Of a stretch of 64,000 nucleotides of DNA, positions 32,002 through 41,967 are shown in pieces. Made by a program: the position numbers and the translations under genes. The notes under the pieces were generated by a model. That model made no database searches. It was given only the letters and a program-made list of their open reading frames with translations, and had not been told where the DNA came from. Origin of the DNA: Rossellomorea aquimaris (GTDB lineage Bacteria > Bacillota > Bacilli > Bacillales > Bacillaceae_B); assembly GCF_000935355.1 (NCBI RefSeq), contig NZ_JXZC01000004.1, positions 1-64,000 on the forward strand, given 5' to 3'. How positions within the stretch are numbered: position 1 is the stretch's first letter; each line of letters starts with the position of its first letter.

Positions 32002-33036
32002 ATGAATGTTGGTATTGTTGGTAGTACGGGTTATGGTGGAGTGGAGTTGTATCGGTTGTTATCAAATCATCCGAATGTAGATGCTTGTATTTTGTATTCA
32101 TCTTCTTTGGAAGGGGCACCATATGCAGATCAATATCCACACCTCTTTAACCTGTCAAATGAAGTAGTGAACCCTATTAATATCGAGGAAATGAAGCAGC
32201 TTGATTTCGTCTTTTTGGCTGTTCCTTCCGGTGTATCCAAAAAATTATCCCAGAAGCTCCTTGGTGAAAAGACGAAAGTGATCGATCTTTCAGGGGACTT
32301 ACGTTTGAAGGATCCTCAAGAATACGAGGAATGGTACAAAGGGGAATCGGCATCTTCTGATGTTTTACAGAAAGCGGTGTATGGTCTCACAGAATGCAAT
32401 CGACAATCCATTCAAGAGGCGGAACTGATCGCGAACCCAGGCTGCTTTCCGACAGCCACCCTTTTAGGATTGGCTCCGCTTTTTCCCCATCAGATTGTAA
32501 AGACCCATTCCATCATAATCGATGCTAAAACGGGATTATCGGGAGCAGGGAGAAAAGCGACTCAATCCAGTCACTTTTCAGAGACTCAGGAAAATCTACG
32601 AATCTATAAGGTTCATCAACACCAGCACACCCCTGAAATTGAACAGCAGCTGAAGGAGTGGGACAGCGAAGCGGGCCCCATCACCTTTACGACACACCTT
32701 ATCCCCATGACCCGTGGGATTATGGCTACAATGTATACGGAATTAAAAAGCACATATACCACTGAGCAGTTACACGACATCTACCAAGACTATTACGAGA
32801 AGCAACCCTTTATCAGGATTCGTCCTAAGGGCCAGTTCCCAAGTACAAAAGAAGTGTTCGGCACGAATTTCTGCGATATTTCGGTAAAAGTAGATTCACG
32901 GACGAATCGCGTGACGATTGTGTCTGTGATCGATAACTTACTAAAAGGAGCTGCCGGTCAGGCGGTTCAGAACATGAATCTGATGCTCGGATTAGACGAA
33001 ACAACGGGACTCTATCATTATCCGATCTATCCATAA
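32002..33036 (+). CDS. argC: N-acetyl-gamma-glutamyl-phosphate reductase, ArgC
   Basis: A 344-residue NADPH-dependent reductase, third step of arginine synthesis. GSTGYGGVELYRLL (residues 6-19) is the Rossmann loop; NPGCFPTA near residue 147 holds the catalytic Cys. First gene of the argC-J-B-D-carA-carB-argF operon, in the same order as B. subtilis, although here it lies between aceA and gatC. Confidence 0.95.
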   Translation: MNVGIVGSTGYGGVELYRLLSNHPNVDACILYSSSLEGAPYADQYPHLFNLSNEVVNPINIEEMKQLDFVFLAVPSGVSKKLSQKLLGEKTKVIDLSGDLRLKDPQEYEEWYKGESASSDVLQKAVYGLTECNRQSIQEAELIANPGCFPTATLLGLAPLFPHQIVKTHSIIIDAKTGLSGAGRKATQSSHFSETQENLRIYKVHQHQHTPEIEQQLKEWDSEAGPITFTTHLIPMTRGIMATMYTELKSTYTTEQLHDIYQDYYEKQPFIRIRPKGQFPSTKEVFGTNFCDISVKVDSRTNRVTIVSVIDNLLKGAAGQAVQNMNLMLGLDETTGLYHYPIYP

Positions 33037-33050
33037 GAGGAGGAGAATCA

Positions 33051-34280
33051 ATGAAACTAGTAAAAGAAAAGGCTGTTCAGCACATTCCTGGAGGAACGAT
33101 TCTTTCACCTCTTGGATACAAGGCAGGGGGGATGCATACCGGTCTTCGATACTCAAAGAAAGACTTTGGCATCATCTTCAGTGAGAAACCTGCACAAGTC
33201 GGAGCAGTTTATACGCAAAGCCATTTTCAAGCTGCTCCCCTTAAAGTCACACAAGAAAGTATTCTGAAAGCACACACTTTACAAGCGATTGTAGTCAACA
33301 GCGCGATCGCAAATGCCTGTACGGGTGAACAAGGGCTAAAGGATGCCTATCAAACGAGAGAGTGGGCGGCCAAACGATTTCAAATCCCGGAAGAGTACGT
33401 AGCTGTTGCTTCGACAGGAGTCATTGGCGAGTGGCTTCCTATGGAGAAGATTGAAAAGGGCTGCAATGAAATCGAGGTTGATTCGACAGAGAAGAGTGCA
33501 GAGTCTTTTCAACAGGCCATCCTAACGACGGATCTTATTGAAAAGACTTCATGCTATGGAGTAAAAGTAGATGGAGAAACAGTCACAATCGGAGGATGTG
33601 CAAAGGGATCTGGTATGATTCATCCTAATATGGCAACCATGCTCGGCTTCATTACAACGGATGCATCGATTTCATCCACCACCCTGCAAAAAGCACTTAA
33701 AACAGCGATCAACCAATCCTTTAATCAAATCACTGTAGATGGGGAAACATCGACGAATGATATGGTCATTGCCATGGCAAACGGGATGGTAGAGCACGAC
33801 CCTTTACATGAAAGCCATCCCGATTGGCATCACTTTCAAGAGGGGGTAATTCACGTATGTCAAGATCTGGCCAAACAAATTGCCCGGGATGGTGAAGGAG
33901 CAACCAAACTCGTGGAAGTGAACGTCACAGGAGCTCACACCCATCAAGACGCCAATATCATGGCAAAAAAAATCGTCGGTTCCAATTTAGTCAAAACGGC
34001 ACTCTTTGGCGGGGATCCAAACTGGGGAAGGATCGTCGGGGCCATGGGACACAGTGAGGTGACGATCGATCCACATCAATGTGACATTCATATTGGAGAA
34101 ACTCTCGTGTTTTCAAATGGTACTCCTCAGCCTTTCAATGAGGAGAGTGTAAGTCAGTATATGCAAGCTGAACATGTAATCATATCTGTCGGATTGCATG
34201 GTGGAGAAGGAGAAGGAAAAGCCTGGGGGTGCGATCTTACGTATGATTACGTCAAAATCAATGCAAGTTATCGAACATAA
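33051..34280 (+). CDS. argJ: Bifunctional ornithine acetyltransferase / N-acetylglutamate synthase, ArgJ
   Basis: A 409-residue self-cleaving enzyme that recycles the acetyl group from N-acetylornithine to glutamate. The autoproteolysis site is the conserved KGSGMIHPNMATMLGF segment near residue 186, where cleavage occurs at the Ala-Thr bond of MATML; Thr becomes the nucleophile. The ribosome site GGAGGAG lies 14 bp after argC. It overlaps argB. Confidence 0.95.
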   Translation: MKLVKEKAVQHIPGGTILSPLGYKAGGMHTGLRYSKKDFGIIFSEKPAQVGAVYTQSHFQAAPLKVTQESILKAHTLQAIVVNSAIANACTGEQGLKDAYQTREWAAKRFQIPEEYVAVASTGVIGEWLPMEKIEKGCNEIEVDSTEKSAESFQQAILTTDLIEKTSCYGVKVDGETVTIGGCAKGSGMIHPNMATMLGFITTDASISSTTLQKALKTAINQSFNQITVDGETSTNDMVIAMANGMVEHDPLHESHPDWHHFQEGVIHVCQDLAKQIARDGEGATKLVEVNVTGAHTHQDANIMAKKIVGSNLVKTALFGGDPNWGRIVGAMGHSEVTIDPHQCDIHIGETLVFSNGTPQPFNEESVSQYMQAEHVIISVGLHGGEGEGKAWGCDLTYDYVKINASYRT

Positions 34281-35052
34281 GCCAGTGATTGCAATCAAAC
34301 TGGGAGGAAGTGTCCTTTCTAAGCTTTCATCCCATTTTTATGAAAGTATAAAAGACCTTCAGCGGCACTACCATGTAGTTCTTGTTCACGGGGGAGGTCC
34401 TGAGATCACGGCTATGCTGAACAAACTGGCCATCGAATCCACCTTCATCAATGGCCAGCGAAAAACGACAAAGGAGGTTTTGGGTGTCGTTGAACAGGTG
34501 TTAAAGGGAAAAGTGAATAGCGAATTAACACATCAACTCAATCTGGCAGGGATAAACGCAATCGGTTTAAGCGGGTACGATGCCCATTTGTTAAAGGCCG
34601 GCATCATGGATGAAGGATCCCTAGGTTATGTTGGTAAGATTGAAAAGGTTAACCTTACCTTATTAAACAATCTGCTTTCGCTAAACTACGTGCCCGTCAT
34701 CGCTCCCCTTGCCACTACAAACGATGGGGAAAAGCTCAATGTGAATGCAGACCTGGCTGCATCAGCGATAGCAGAAGGCCTGCAAGTAGAGAAGCTGGTC
34801 TTTGTAACAGACGTTCCCGGAATTTTAAAAGAAGGGGAAATTGTTTCACGTGTAACAAAGGAAGATATCCTTCATTATATACAAACCGGGATCATCCACG
34901 GCGGAATGATCCCAAAGGTGCAGGCAGCCCTGTCGGTTCTAGAGCTTAACATTAAAGAAGTAATGATCGTCGGGTGTCAGGACACAATCATTCAAGACGG
35001 AGTGATGCTTGGCACACGTATAACAGACGGAGGAGGAGTGAGGGCGGTATGA
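34243..35052 (+). CDS. argB: N-acetylglutamate kinase, ArgB
   Basis: A 269-residue amino-acid kinase of arginine synthesis. [11 protein letters not shown] near the start, [10 protein letters not shown] near residue 45, [16 protein letters not shown] near 164 and GGMIPK near 227 are family motifs. The start is uncertain: ATG 34243 has a weak GGGGGT 12 nt away, ATG 34261 has no ribosome site; both lie within the end of argJ. The TGA overlaps the argD ATG. Confidence 0.92.
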   Translation: MITSKSMQVIEHKPVIAIKLGGSVLSKLSSHFYESIKDLQRHYHVVLVHGGGPEITAMLNKLAIESTFINGQRKTTKEVLGVVEQVLKGKVNSELTHQLNLAGINAIGLSGYDAHLLKAGIMDEGSLGYVGKIEKVNLTLLNNLLSLNYVPVIAPLATTNDGEKLNVNADLAASAIAEGLQVEKLVFVTDVPGILKEGEIVSRVTKEDILHYIQTGIIHGGMIPKVQAALSVLELNIKEVMIVGCQDTIIQDGVMLGTRITDGGGVRAV

Positions 35053-36209
35053 ATCATTTATTTCCCACTTATAATCGGTTGGATATAGAATTGGTTTCAG
35101 GAAACGGCACGGTTGTTCAAGATCAAAACGGGCAATCCTATTTGGATTTTATTTCAGGTATAGCGGTTTGTAATTTAGGTCACTCTCCTTATGCTGTTAA
35201 AAAAGCTCTTGAAAAACAATTGGATAAACTTTGGCATGTATCCAATCTGTTTCCGATTACGCTACAGGAAGAGGCAGCTTCACTCCTTGCCTCCGCCAGC
35301 GGCTTAGATGCTGTTTTCTTCTGTAATAGTGGAGCTGAAGCAAACGAAGCAGCGATTAAGTTAGCCAAAAAGCATACGGGCAAAACCAAGATTCTGACCT
35401 TCAAGCAATCGTTCCATGGGCGGACCTTTGCGACCATGAGTGCAACGGGGCAGGAGAAAATTCATAGCGGATTCGGCCCATTGGTTCCAACCTTTGACTA
35501 TCTTCCATATAACGATGAGCAGGCTCTTTCAAACGTGGAAGGAAATGACGTTGCGGCCATCATGGTGGAAGTGATCCAAGGGGAAGGCGGGGTGAATCCT
35601 GGTACTCTTTCTTTTTTAAAGGCTGTAGAAAGATTGTGCAAGGAGATGGATGCTTTACTCATTGTCGATGAAGTCCAAACAGGGATCGGTCGTACCGGAG
35701 TTGCATTTGCGTATCAGCATTATTCCATGCAACCGGATATCGTCACGACTGCAAAAGGACTGGGAAGCGGTTTTCCAGTAGGTGCGATGATAGGCAAAAA
35801 AGATCTTGTTTCCTCCTTTTCGCCAGGAACTCACGGGTCGACATTCGGAGGGAATCCATTAGCGATGGCAGCAGTGAAAGGGACTCTTGAAACGATTTTT
35901 GATGAAGTGTTTCTGCAAGAAGTACAAAGTAAATCCCAGTACTTTATGCAGAGGCTGAAGAATCAACTACAGGAATGCCGGAGTGTAAAAGAGGTAAAAG
36001 GAATCGGCTTTATGATCGGCATCCAGTTCGATGTGGAAGTAAAAGAAATCATCGATGAGCTGCGGAACAATGGATTATTGACTCTTCCGGCAGGTTCTCA
36101 AGTGATCCGTCTATTACCACCTTTAACGGTCACGTATGATGAACTCGATCAGGCTCTTCATATACTGGGGGATACGCTAAAACAACATCAATCAGCTGGT
36201 GTCTGCTAA
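35049..36209 (+). CDS. argD: Acetylornithine aminotransferase, ArgD
   Basis: A 386-residue PLP enzyme of aminotransferase class [19 protein letters not shown] near residue 95, [14 protein letters not shown] near 205 and [15 protein letters not shown] near 235 (Lys is the PLP Schiff base) are conserved. It starts at the ATG of an ATGA overlap with argB and is preceded by GGAGGAG. Any reading from 34974 is inside argB. Confidence 0.95.
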   Translation: MNHLFPTYNRLDIELVSGNGTVVQDQNGQSYLDFISGIAVCNLGHSPYAVKKALEKQLDKLWHVSNLFPITLQEEAASLLASASGLDAVFFCNSGAEANEAAIKLAKKHTGKTKILTFKQSFHGRTFATMSATGQEKIHSGFGPLVPTFDYLPYNDEQALSNVEGNDVAAIMVEVIQGEGGVNPGTLSFLKAVERLCKEMDALLIVDEVQTGIGRTGVAFAYQHYSMQPDIVTTAKGLGSGFPVGAMIGKKDLVSSFSPGTHGSTFGGNPLAMAAVKGTLETIFDEVFLQEVQSKSQYFMQRLKNQLQECRSVKEVKGIGFMIGIQFDVEVKEIIDELRNNGLLTLPAGSQVIRLLPPLTVTYDELDQALHILGDTLKQHQSAGVC

Positions 36210-36229
36210 TCTCTTTTTTTTAGATATAA

Positions 36230-36266
36230 ATGCATAAAAATACTTTTAATTATATAAATATTCAAA
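36230..36266 (+). promoter_or_regulatory. Two candidate ARG boxes before carA
   Basis: ATGCATAAAAATACTT (36230-36245) and TATATAAATATTCAAA (36251-36266) both resemble the Bacillus AhrC box (ATGAATAAAAATTCAA), the second at 11 of 12 core positions. They lie in the 73-bp argD-carA gap, suggesting an internal arginine-responsive control point. Confidence 0.5.
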
Positions 36267-36282
36267 TGTAGGAGGCAATCTC

Positions 36283-37347
36283 ATGACAGGTTACTTATGT
36301 TTAGAAAACGGAAAGACCTTTATAGGTGAAGTCACAATGGATGAAGAAGAGCCCGTTCAGGGTGAGATTGTGTTTTTCACGGGGATGACGGGATACCAGG
36401 AAGTGTTGACCGATCCTTCCTACAAGGATCAAATCGTCGTTTTCACGTATCCGCTCATCGGTCAATATGGCGTGAACGAAGATGACTACGAGAGCTCACA
36501 GCCGCAGGTGAAAGGGGTCATCATGCTCCAATCACCGGAGTTGTATTCCCATTATCATGCCACTTCTTCTCTTAAAGACTATCTCGGGAAGTGGAAGATC
36601 CCATTCATGACAGGTGTGGATACGAGGCAGGTAGTGAAGGCGATCCGAGATGTTGGAACTCAAAATGCGTGTATATCTTATACAGAAGTGCTTCCTTCAA
36701 AAGAGAAGCTCACAGGCCAAATTGAGAAGGTAGCCCTTACTCAGATCCGCAAGATGGGTAGTGGAAACAAGCATATAGCCGTCGTCGATTTCGGTGTGAA
36801 GAAATCGATTGTATCCAGTCTGATAAAGATGGATTGTCTTGTTACCGTCATTCCCTATCATCAGCTTGAGCTTCTGGATCAGATGAATGTTGACGGACTG
36901 GTGCTGTCGAACGGTCCTGGAGATCCGAAAGAAATGATGAGTCTTTTACCTAAGCTGAAGGAGAAAATCATGGAGCTTCCGACCCTCGGAATTTGTTTAG
37001 GACATCAATTAATCGCACTGGCACTCGGAGGGGATACCGAACGATTATTATTCGGTCATAGAGGAGCAAACCATCCTGTCATGGACAACCAAACCGGAGA
37101 CGTGTTTATCACATCACAAAATCATAATTACGTCGTGAACGGGGCCAGTTTAGCAGGAACCGGGTTGGAACCGCGTTTCATGAACGTCAATGACGGTTCC
37201 CTTGAAGGGCTTCAACATATAAGCAAGCCTATCCTTTCGGTTCAATTCCATCCTGAAGCGCGTCCGGGTCCGGAGGATGCTTCTTGGATATTCCAGCAAT
37301 TCTATCAAACGATTACACAACCAGGGAGAGAGAAGATGTATGCCTAA
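36283..37347 (+). CDS. carA: Carbamoyl-phosphate synthase small subunit (arginine-specific), CarA
   Basis: A 354-residue glutaminase subunit. The N-terminal CPSase small-chain domain (FFTGMTGYQEVLTDPSY, residues 31-47) is followed by a class I amidotransferase with LGICLGHQL, nucleophile Cys238, and the FHPEARPGPED motif. Its place in the arg operon marks it as the arginine-repressed enzyme, distinct from PyrAA. GGAGG lies before ATG 36283. Confidence 0.94.
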   Translation: MTGYLCLENGKTFIGEVTMDEEEPVQGEIVFFTGMTGYQEVLTDPSYKDQIVVFTYPLIGQYGVNEDDYESSQPQVKGVIMLQSPELYSHYHATSSLKDYLGKWKIPFMTGVDTRQVVKAIRDVGTQNACISYTEVLPSKEKLTGQIEKVALTQIRKMGSGNKHIAVVDFGVKKSIVSSLIKMDCLVTVIPYHQLELLDQMNVDGLVLSNGPGDPKEMMSLLPKLKEKIMELPTLGICLGHQLIALALGGDTERLLFGHRGANHPVMDNQTGDVFITSQNHNYVVNGASLAGTGLEPRFMNVNDGSLEGLQHISKPILSVQFHPEARPGPEDASWIFQQFYQTITQPGREKMYA

Positions 37348-40300
37348 AGATTCCAGTATTCAAAAAATCCTCATAATCGGATCAGGTCCCATCATCATCG
37401 GGCAAGCAGCAGAGTTTGATTACTCAGGTACACAAGGCTGCCTTGCCCTGAAGGATGAAGGGTATGAAGTGATTCTCGTGAATCACAATCCGGCTACGAT
37501 CATGACAGATACGACCTATGCTGACAAAGTTTACTGCGAGCCCTTAACGGTCAAAACGTTAACTGCGATTATCGCTAGTGAACGCCCCGACGGATTAGTC
37601 GCCAACCTTGGAGGTCAAACAGCCCTGAATCTTGCAGTGGAGCTGGATGAAAGCGGAGTTCTCGCGGAGTATGGAGTGACACTCCTCGGAACCTCTGTGG
37701 ATTCGATTCAAAAAGGGGAAGACAGAGAGAAATTTCGAACCTTGATGGACACATTGGGACACCCAACGGCAGAAAGTGATATCGTACACGATCTTCAAGG
37801 GGCTATCCGCTTTTCTGAAAAGATTTCCTTCCCGATCATTGTCCGCCCGGCTTATACACTGGGGGGAAGAGGCGGCGGCATCGCTTCAACCAGGGAGGAA
37901 TATAGTAAACTCGTTAAAACCGGATTGAAGGCGAGCCCGATTCATCAAGTGCTGGTGGAAAAAAGCATCGCCGGGTTCAAAGAGATTGAGTATGAAGTCA
38001 TGAGAGATTCGAAAGGAAATTGTATATCCGTCTGCAATATGGAAAATTTCGATCCCGTTGGTGTCCATACGGGTGACTCCATTGTTGTCGCTCCGTCCCA
38101 AACCCTGACAGATCAAGAGTTTCATATGCTGCGTACAGCGGCATTCAATATTGTCAGTGCATTAGAAGTGGTGGGAGGATGCAATATACAATTTGCTTTA
38201 GACCCTAACAGTAACCAGTACTATGTGATTGAAGTGAACCCCCGGGTGAGCAGGTCTTCTGCTTTGGCATCGAAGGCAACGGGCTACCCCATCGCCAAGA
38301 TAGCGGTTAAGCTTGCTGTCGGCTATACATTGAACGAAATCATTAATCCGCTGACGAAAACCACTTTTGCAAGCTTTGAACCTGCCCTTGATTACGTGGT
38401 CGTCAAGTTTCCAAGATGGCCATTCGAGAAATTTCCTGAGGCAAATCGGGTGCTCGGAACGAAGATGAAAGCAACGGGAGAAGTGATGTCGATTGAGCGT
38501 TCGTTAGAGGCTGCCTTTCAAAAAGCTCTTCAGTCGTTGGATCTGTCCTTAGAAAACATTTATAGCGAACTGGCCGGCTTGTCTCAGGAAGAACTGGAAA
38601 AGAGGATTGGAACACCAACGGATCTTCGCTTTTTTGAACTGTTGGAATTGTTGAGACGAGATCTTTCAATTCACCATCTTCATGAAAAGACAGGAATTGA
38701 TAAGCTGTTCTTGTCCAACTTGAGTAACCTAGTATTCATGGAAAATAAGCTAAGAACATCCGACTTCACTTCTGATCTTTTGAAAGAAGCAAAGCAATTC
38801 CGGTTTGAGGATAAAACCATTGCCAGATTAATGGGGGAACCGGAAGAGTCCATCGAAATAATGAGAATGAAGGCAGGAATCGTGCCCGCCTTTAAAATGG
38901 TGGATACATGTGCAGGTGAATTCGAAGCGATCACCAATTATGCCTATTCTACTTATTATGGAGACAATGAGATTCAACCGTTACCGGGAGAGAAGAAGGT
39001 CCTGATTGTGGGAGCTGGTCCGATTCGAATCGGTCAGGGAGTCGAGTTTGACTACAGTGCCGTTAAGGCGATTCAGCGATTGAAAGAGCATGGATACACC
39101 ACCATTATGGTGAACAATAACCCGGAAACAGTGAGCACGGATTATGAGACGGCAGATCGATTGTACTTTGAACCTATTACGAAAGAATCGGTCCTTTCCA
39201 TTATCCAGCATGAGAATGTCGATACCGTACTCGTTCAATTCGGAGGACAAACGGCATTAAACCTGGCTTCTATATTAGAGAAGGAAGGTATCCGATTATT
39301 TGGGACGTCTTCAGACATCATTGACCATGTAGAGGATCGTGAACGTTTCTATCAACTGCTGGATGAACTGGAGATCCCCCGTGTAAAAGGAGATATCTGC
39401 CACAGTAAAGAGGAGGCATTACAAGTAGCACACAACTTAACCTTTCCTCTTCTTTGCCGTCCATCCTATGTGATTGGAGGAAAAGGGATGGTGAAAGTAA
39501 CGACACAAACCAAGCTGCAGAAGTTCATACAGGAAGCGGATGCAGACTACTATCCTATTTTAATGGATGAATTCAAAGAAGGTCAGGAAATCGAAGTTGA
39601 CTTGGTGGGGGACGGAGACGGAGTGTATGTACCCGGAGTGATGGAGCATATTGAACGGGCAGGCGTCCATTCAGGGGACAGCATGTCTATTTTCCCTTCT
39701 GAATCCCTGTCCGGTGAAATCAAGAGAACGATTGAAGAATATGCCCGGAAGATTGTGTCTGCCCTTCATTACAAAGGGATCATGAATATTCAATTTTTGC
39801 TGCAGGGTGAAGAGGTATTCGTGTTGGAAGTAAACCCGAGGGCAAGCCGGACGGTTCCGGTGATCAGTAAGGTCCTTGGTTACTCATTAATCGATATGGC
39901 CACAGACCTCATGTGCGATGAGACGTTGAAGATAGACACCTTTAGCCCTCCTTCTGAAATAGAGGTTGTTGGAGTGAAGTATCCTGTATTTTCATCACAT
40001 GCCCTGCCGGAAATCGATCAAACACTCGGGGCCAATATGAAATCAACGGGAGAAGGGTTATGCCTGGGTAAAACGGTTGAAGAAGCGCTATTTAAAGTAT
40101 TTGAAGGAATGCATGAGGCTGTAGAGAGTGGTGGAACGGTTTATGTCGATAGTAAGCAGAAAGTATTAAAACAGTACCAGACTTCTACGGAAACTTCGTT
40201 TAATGACTGGATTGAAACAAGCAATGCCTCTATATATTTCAGTCATGAAGGAACGGACGAAATGAAGAAAAGAAGAATTGCTGCTTTAGAAGCGGGGGTC

Positions 40301-40417
40301 ACCGTTCTAACGGAAGCAGCGACCTTGTTGGCCTTTATTCGAAGTATGAAAGTGAATAAAGTGAACCCCATTCCATTGGCACCATCAAAATCGATACAGG
40401 GAGTGAGCAGAGTATGA
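37340..40417 (+). CDS. carB: Carbamoyl-phosphate synthase large subunit (arginine-specific), CarB
   Basis: A 1025-residue synthetase made of two homologous ATP-grasp halves (GSGPIIIGQAAEFDYSGTQ near residue 14 and GAGPIRIGQGVEFDYSAVKA near 558) with a short C-terminal regulatory part. It is close to the arginine-type enzyme of B. subtilis in length, shorter than the pyrimidine type. The ATG at 37340 overlaps the carA end by 8 nt; the reading from 37277 is internal to carA. Confidence 0.94.
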   Translation: MPKDSSIQKILIIGSGPIIIGQAAEFDYSGTQGCLALKDEGYEVILVNHNPATIMTDTTYADKVYCEPLTVKTLTAIIASERPDGLVANLGGQTALNLAVELDESGVLAEYGVTLLGTSVDSIQKGEDREKFRTLMDTLGHPTAESDIVHDLQGAIRFSEKISFPIIVRPAYTLGGRGGGIASTREEYSKLVKTGLKASPIHQVLVEKSIAGFKEIEYEVMRDSKGNCISVCNMENFDPVGVHTGDSIVVAPSQTLTDQEFHMLRTAAFNIVSALEVVGGCNIQFALDPNSNQYYVIEVNPRVSRSSALASKATGYPIAKIAVKLAVGYTLNEIINPLTKTTFASFEPALDYVVVKFPRWPFEKFPEANRVLGTKMKATGEVMSIERSLEAAFQKALQSLDLSLENIYSELAGLSQEELEKRIGTPTDLRFFELLELLRRDLSIHHLHEKTGIDKLFLSNLSNLVFMENKLRTSDFTSDLLKEAKQFRFEDKTIARLMGEPEESIEIMRMKAGIVPAFKMVDTCAGEFEAITNYAYSTYYGDNEIQPLPGEKKVLIVGAGPIRIGQGVEFDYSAVKAIQRLKEHGYTTIMVNNNPETVSTDYETADRLYFEPITKESVLSIIQHENVDTVLVQFGGQTALNLASILEKEGIRLFGTSSDIIDHVEDRERFYQLLDELEIPRVKGDICHSKEEALQVAHNLTFPLLCRPSYVIGGKGMVKVTTQTKLQKFIQEADADYYPILMDEFKEGQEIEVDLVGDGDGVYVPGVMEHIERAGVHSGDSMSIFPSESLSGEIKRTIEEYARKIVSALHYKGIMNIQFLLQGEEVFVLEVNPRASRTVPVISKVLGYSLIDMATDLMCDETLKIDTFSPPSEIEVVGVKYPVFSSHALPEIDQTLGANMKSTGEGLCLGKTVEEALFKVFEGMHEAVESGGTVYVDSKQKVLKQYQTSTETSFNDWIETSNASIYFSHEGTDEMKKRRIAALEAGVTVLTEAATLLAFIRSMKVNKVNPIPLAPSKSIQGVSRV

Positions 40418-41367
40418 TGAATTCAAATGTTGCGACGTCGCCGGTAAAGGTTTCTTTAAAAGGGAGAGATCTTGTCACTTGGTTAGATTACACAACGGAA
40501 GAAGTACATGAGCTCTTATCACTGGCACAGTACTTAAAGAAAAATCCTTATTCAAAGGCGTTGGAAGGGAAAACCCTTGGAATGATCTTTGAGAAGTCGT
40601 CCACAAGAACCCGTGTTTCATTTGAAGCGGGAATGCTCCAGATGGGAGGTCATGCCATCTACCTGAATGCCCGTGATATACAGCTGGGTAGAGGAGAGTC
40701 AATCGCAGATACGGCAAGGGTCCTTTCCTCTTATGTGGATGGAATCATGATCCGTACGTTTGAAACTGAGAAGGTCACGGAACTTGCACAGTACGCGAAT
40801 GTACCTGTCATCAATGGACTATGCGATACGTACCATCCTTGTCAGGCGTTGGCGGATGTACTCACGATATTGGAGCTGAAAGGAACGCTGAAAGGATTGA
40901 AGGTTGTGTATATAGGGGACGGGAATAATGTGGCACACTCCTTTATGATTCTATGTGCGAAGCTTGGAATGGACGTCGTCATTTCTTGTCCTGAAGGCTA
41001 TGAACCCGTTAAAGAGATTGTCGGGAAAACGGTTGAGCTTGCCGGAATGAACGGCGGAAGCTTTACGCTTTCTTACGATCCGGTTGAAGCGGTAAAGAAT
41101 GCTGACATCGTATACACCGATGTATGGGCAAGTATGGGGCAGGAGGAAGAAGCGATTAAGCGTCTTAAAGATTTCAAACCTTATCAGGTGAATGAACAGC
41201 TTCTACAGCATGCTGCACCCGAAGTGAAATTTCTTCATTGTCTCCCGGCACACCGTGAAGAAGAGGTGACAGCGGCTGTCATTGACGGACCTTGTTCTGC
41301 TGTATTCCAGCAAGCGGAGAATCGATTACATGTACAGAAGGCTATACTGCAATCACTATTTGTATAA
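40414..41367 (+). CDS. argF: Ornithine carbamoyltransferase, ArgF
   Basis: A 317-residue enzyme making citrulline. The carbamoyl-phosphate motif S63-T-R-T-R67, HPCQALAD near residue 145 and HCLPAHR near 275 are all present. It overlaps the carB TGA and ends the operon. argG and argH are not in the window. Confidence 0.96.
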   Translation: MMNSNVATSPVKVSLKGRDLVTWLDYTTEEVHELLSLAQYLKKNPYSKALEGKTLGMIFEKSSTRTRVSFEAGMLQMGGHAIYLNARDIQLGRGESIADTARVLSSYVDGIMIRTFETEKVTELAQYANVPVINGLCDTYHPCQALADVLTILELKGTLKGLKVVYIGDGNNVAHSFMILCAKLGMDVVISCPEGYEPVKEIVGKTVELAGMNGGSFTLSYDPVEAVKNADIVYTDVWASMGQEEEAIKRLKDFKPYQVNEQLLQHAAPEVKFLHCLPAHREEEVTAAVIDGPCSAVFQQAENRLHVQKAILQSLFV

Positions 41368-41372
41368 AGCTA

Positions 41373-41407
41373 TTAGGTCCGCTTCTGATGTGAGGTGGAC
41401 CTTTTAG
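41373..41407 (+). terminator. Terminator of the arginine operon
   Basis: AGGTCC/GGACCT stem with flanking wobble pairs and a loop of about 14 nt, then TTTT. The arms contain AGGTCC but not the full 14-bp repeat. Confidence 0.65.
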
Positions 41408-41511
41408 TTGCCTGAAAGCATTTCCATAAGAGAAAATAGGGCTGAACCAAATGAACACATGTAAACATATAGTGTAGGAGAAACTGTAATTAGACCGTTT
41501 TGGAGGTGCTT

Positions 41512-41967
41512 GTGGTTTTGAGTAAACCAACGATTGATGACTACCTGGATAATGGAATATATGGCCAGAAGCAAACGAAGCCTGATGAAAGAAGAAAGTT
41601 TCTCGGGAGCTTGCGGGAACGAATCGTCATTGCCCTGACTCAGAGTCAGGTGAGGGAAAAGGGAGTGTACAAGGAAGTTCAGGAGAGTCTGAAGAAGCAT
41701 CCTGATGCGAAGCTTTTATTAAATGGTAATATGAGCTACTCCTACTTATCTAAGTATATCAAGCTCGCTGATACGCATCATGTCTCATTTTCAATGGTGA
41801 CCAATAAGGAGATCGAAACCGATATCGGCCTCGTCCTCGCGTATGATCATGCCATTGATAAAGAGGAAATCTATGTGAAGAAAAAAAGTGAAAAAGCCCC
41901 TGAAGCCAAAACGAAGCAAAAGACAAAGAAAAGCCTCTTTTCATCGATTAAAAAGAAGCTTTTCTAA
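41512..41967 (+). CDS. yueI: YueI family (DUF1694) protein
   Basis: A protein of about 151 residues resembling B. subtilis YueI: DDYLDNGIYGQKQTKPDERRKFLGSLRERIVIALT with DUF1694 through residue 125, then a Lys-rich tail. Function unknown; the fold is thought related to L7Ae-like RNA-binding proteins. GGAGG at 41502-41506 favours GTG 41512, with TTG 41518 and TTG 41500 as alternatives. Its stop codon overlaps the stop of the convergent gene. Confidence 0.85.
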   Translation: MVLSKPTIDDYLDNGIYGQKQTKPDERRKFLGSLRERIVIALTQSQVREKGVYKEVQESLKKHPDAKLLLNGNMSYSYLSKYIKLADTHHVSFSMVTNKEIETDIGLVLAYDHAIDKEEIYVKKKSEKAPEAKTKQKTKKSLFSSIKKKLF

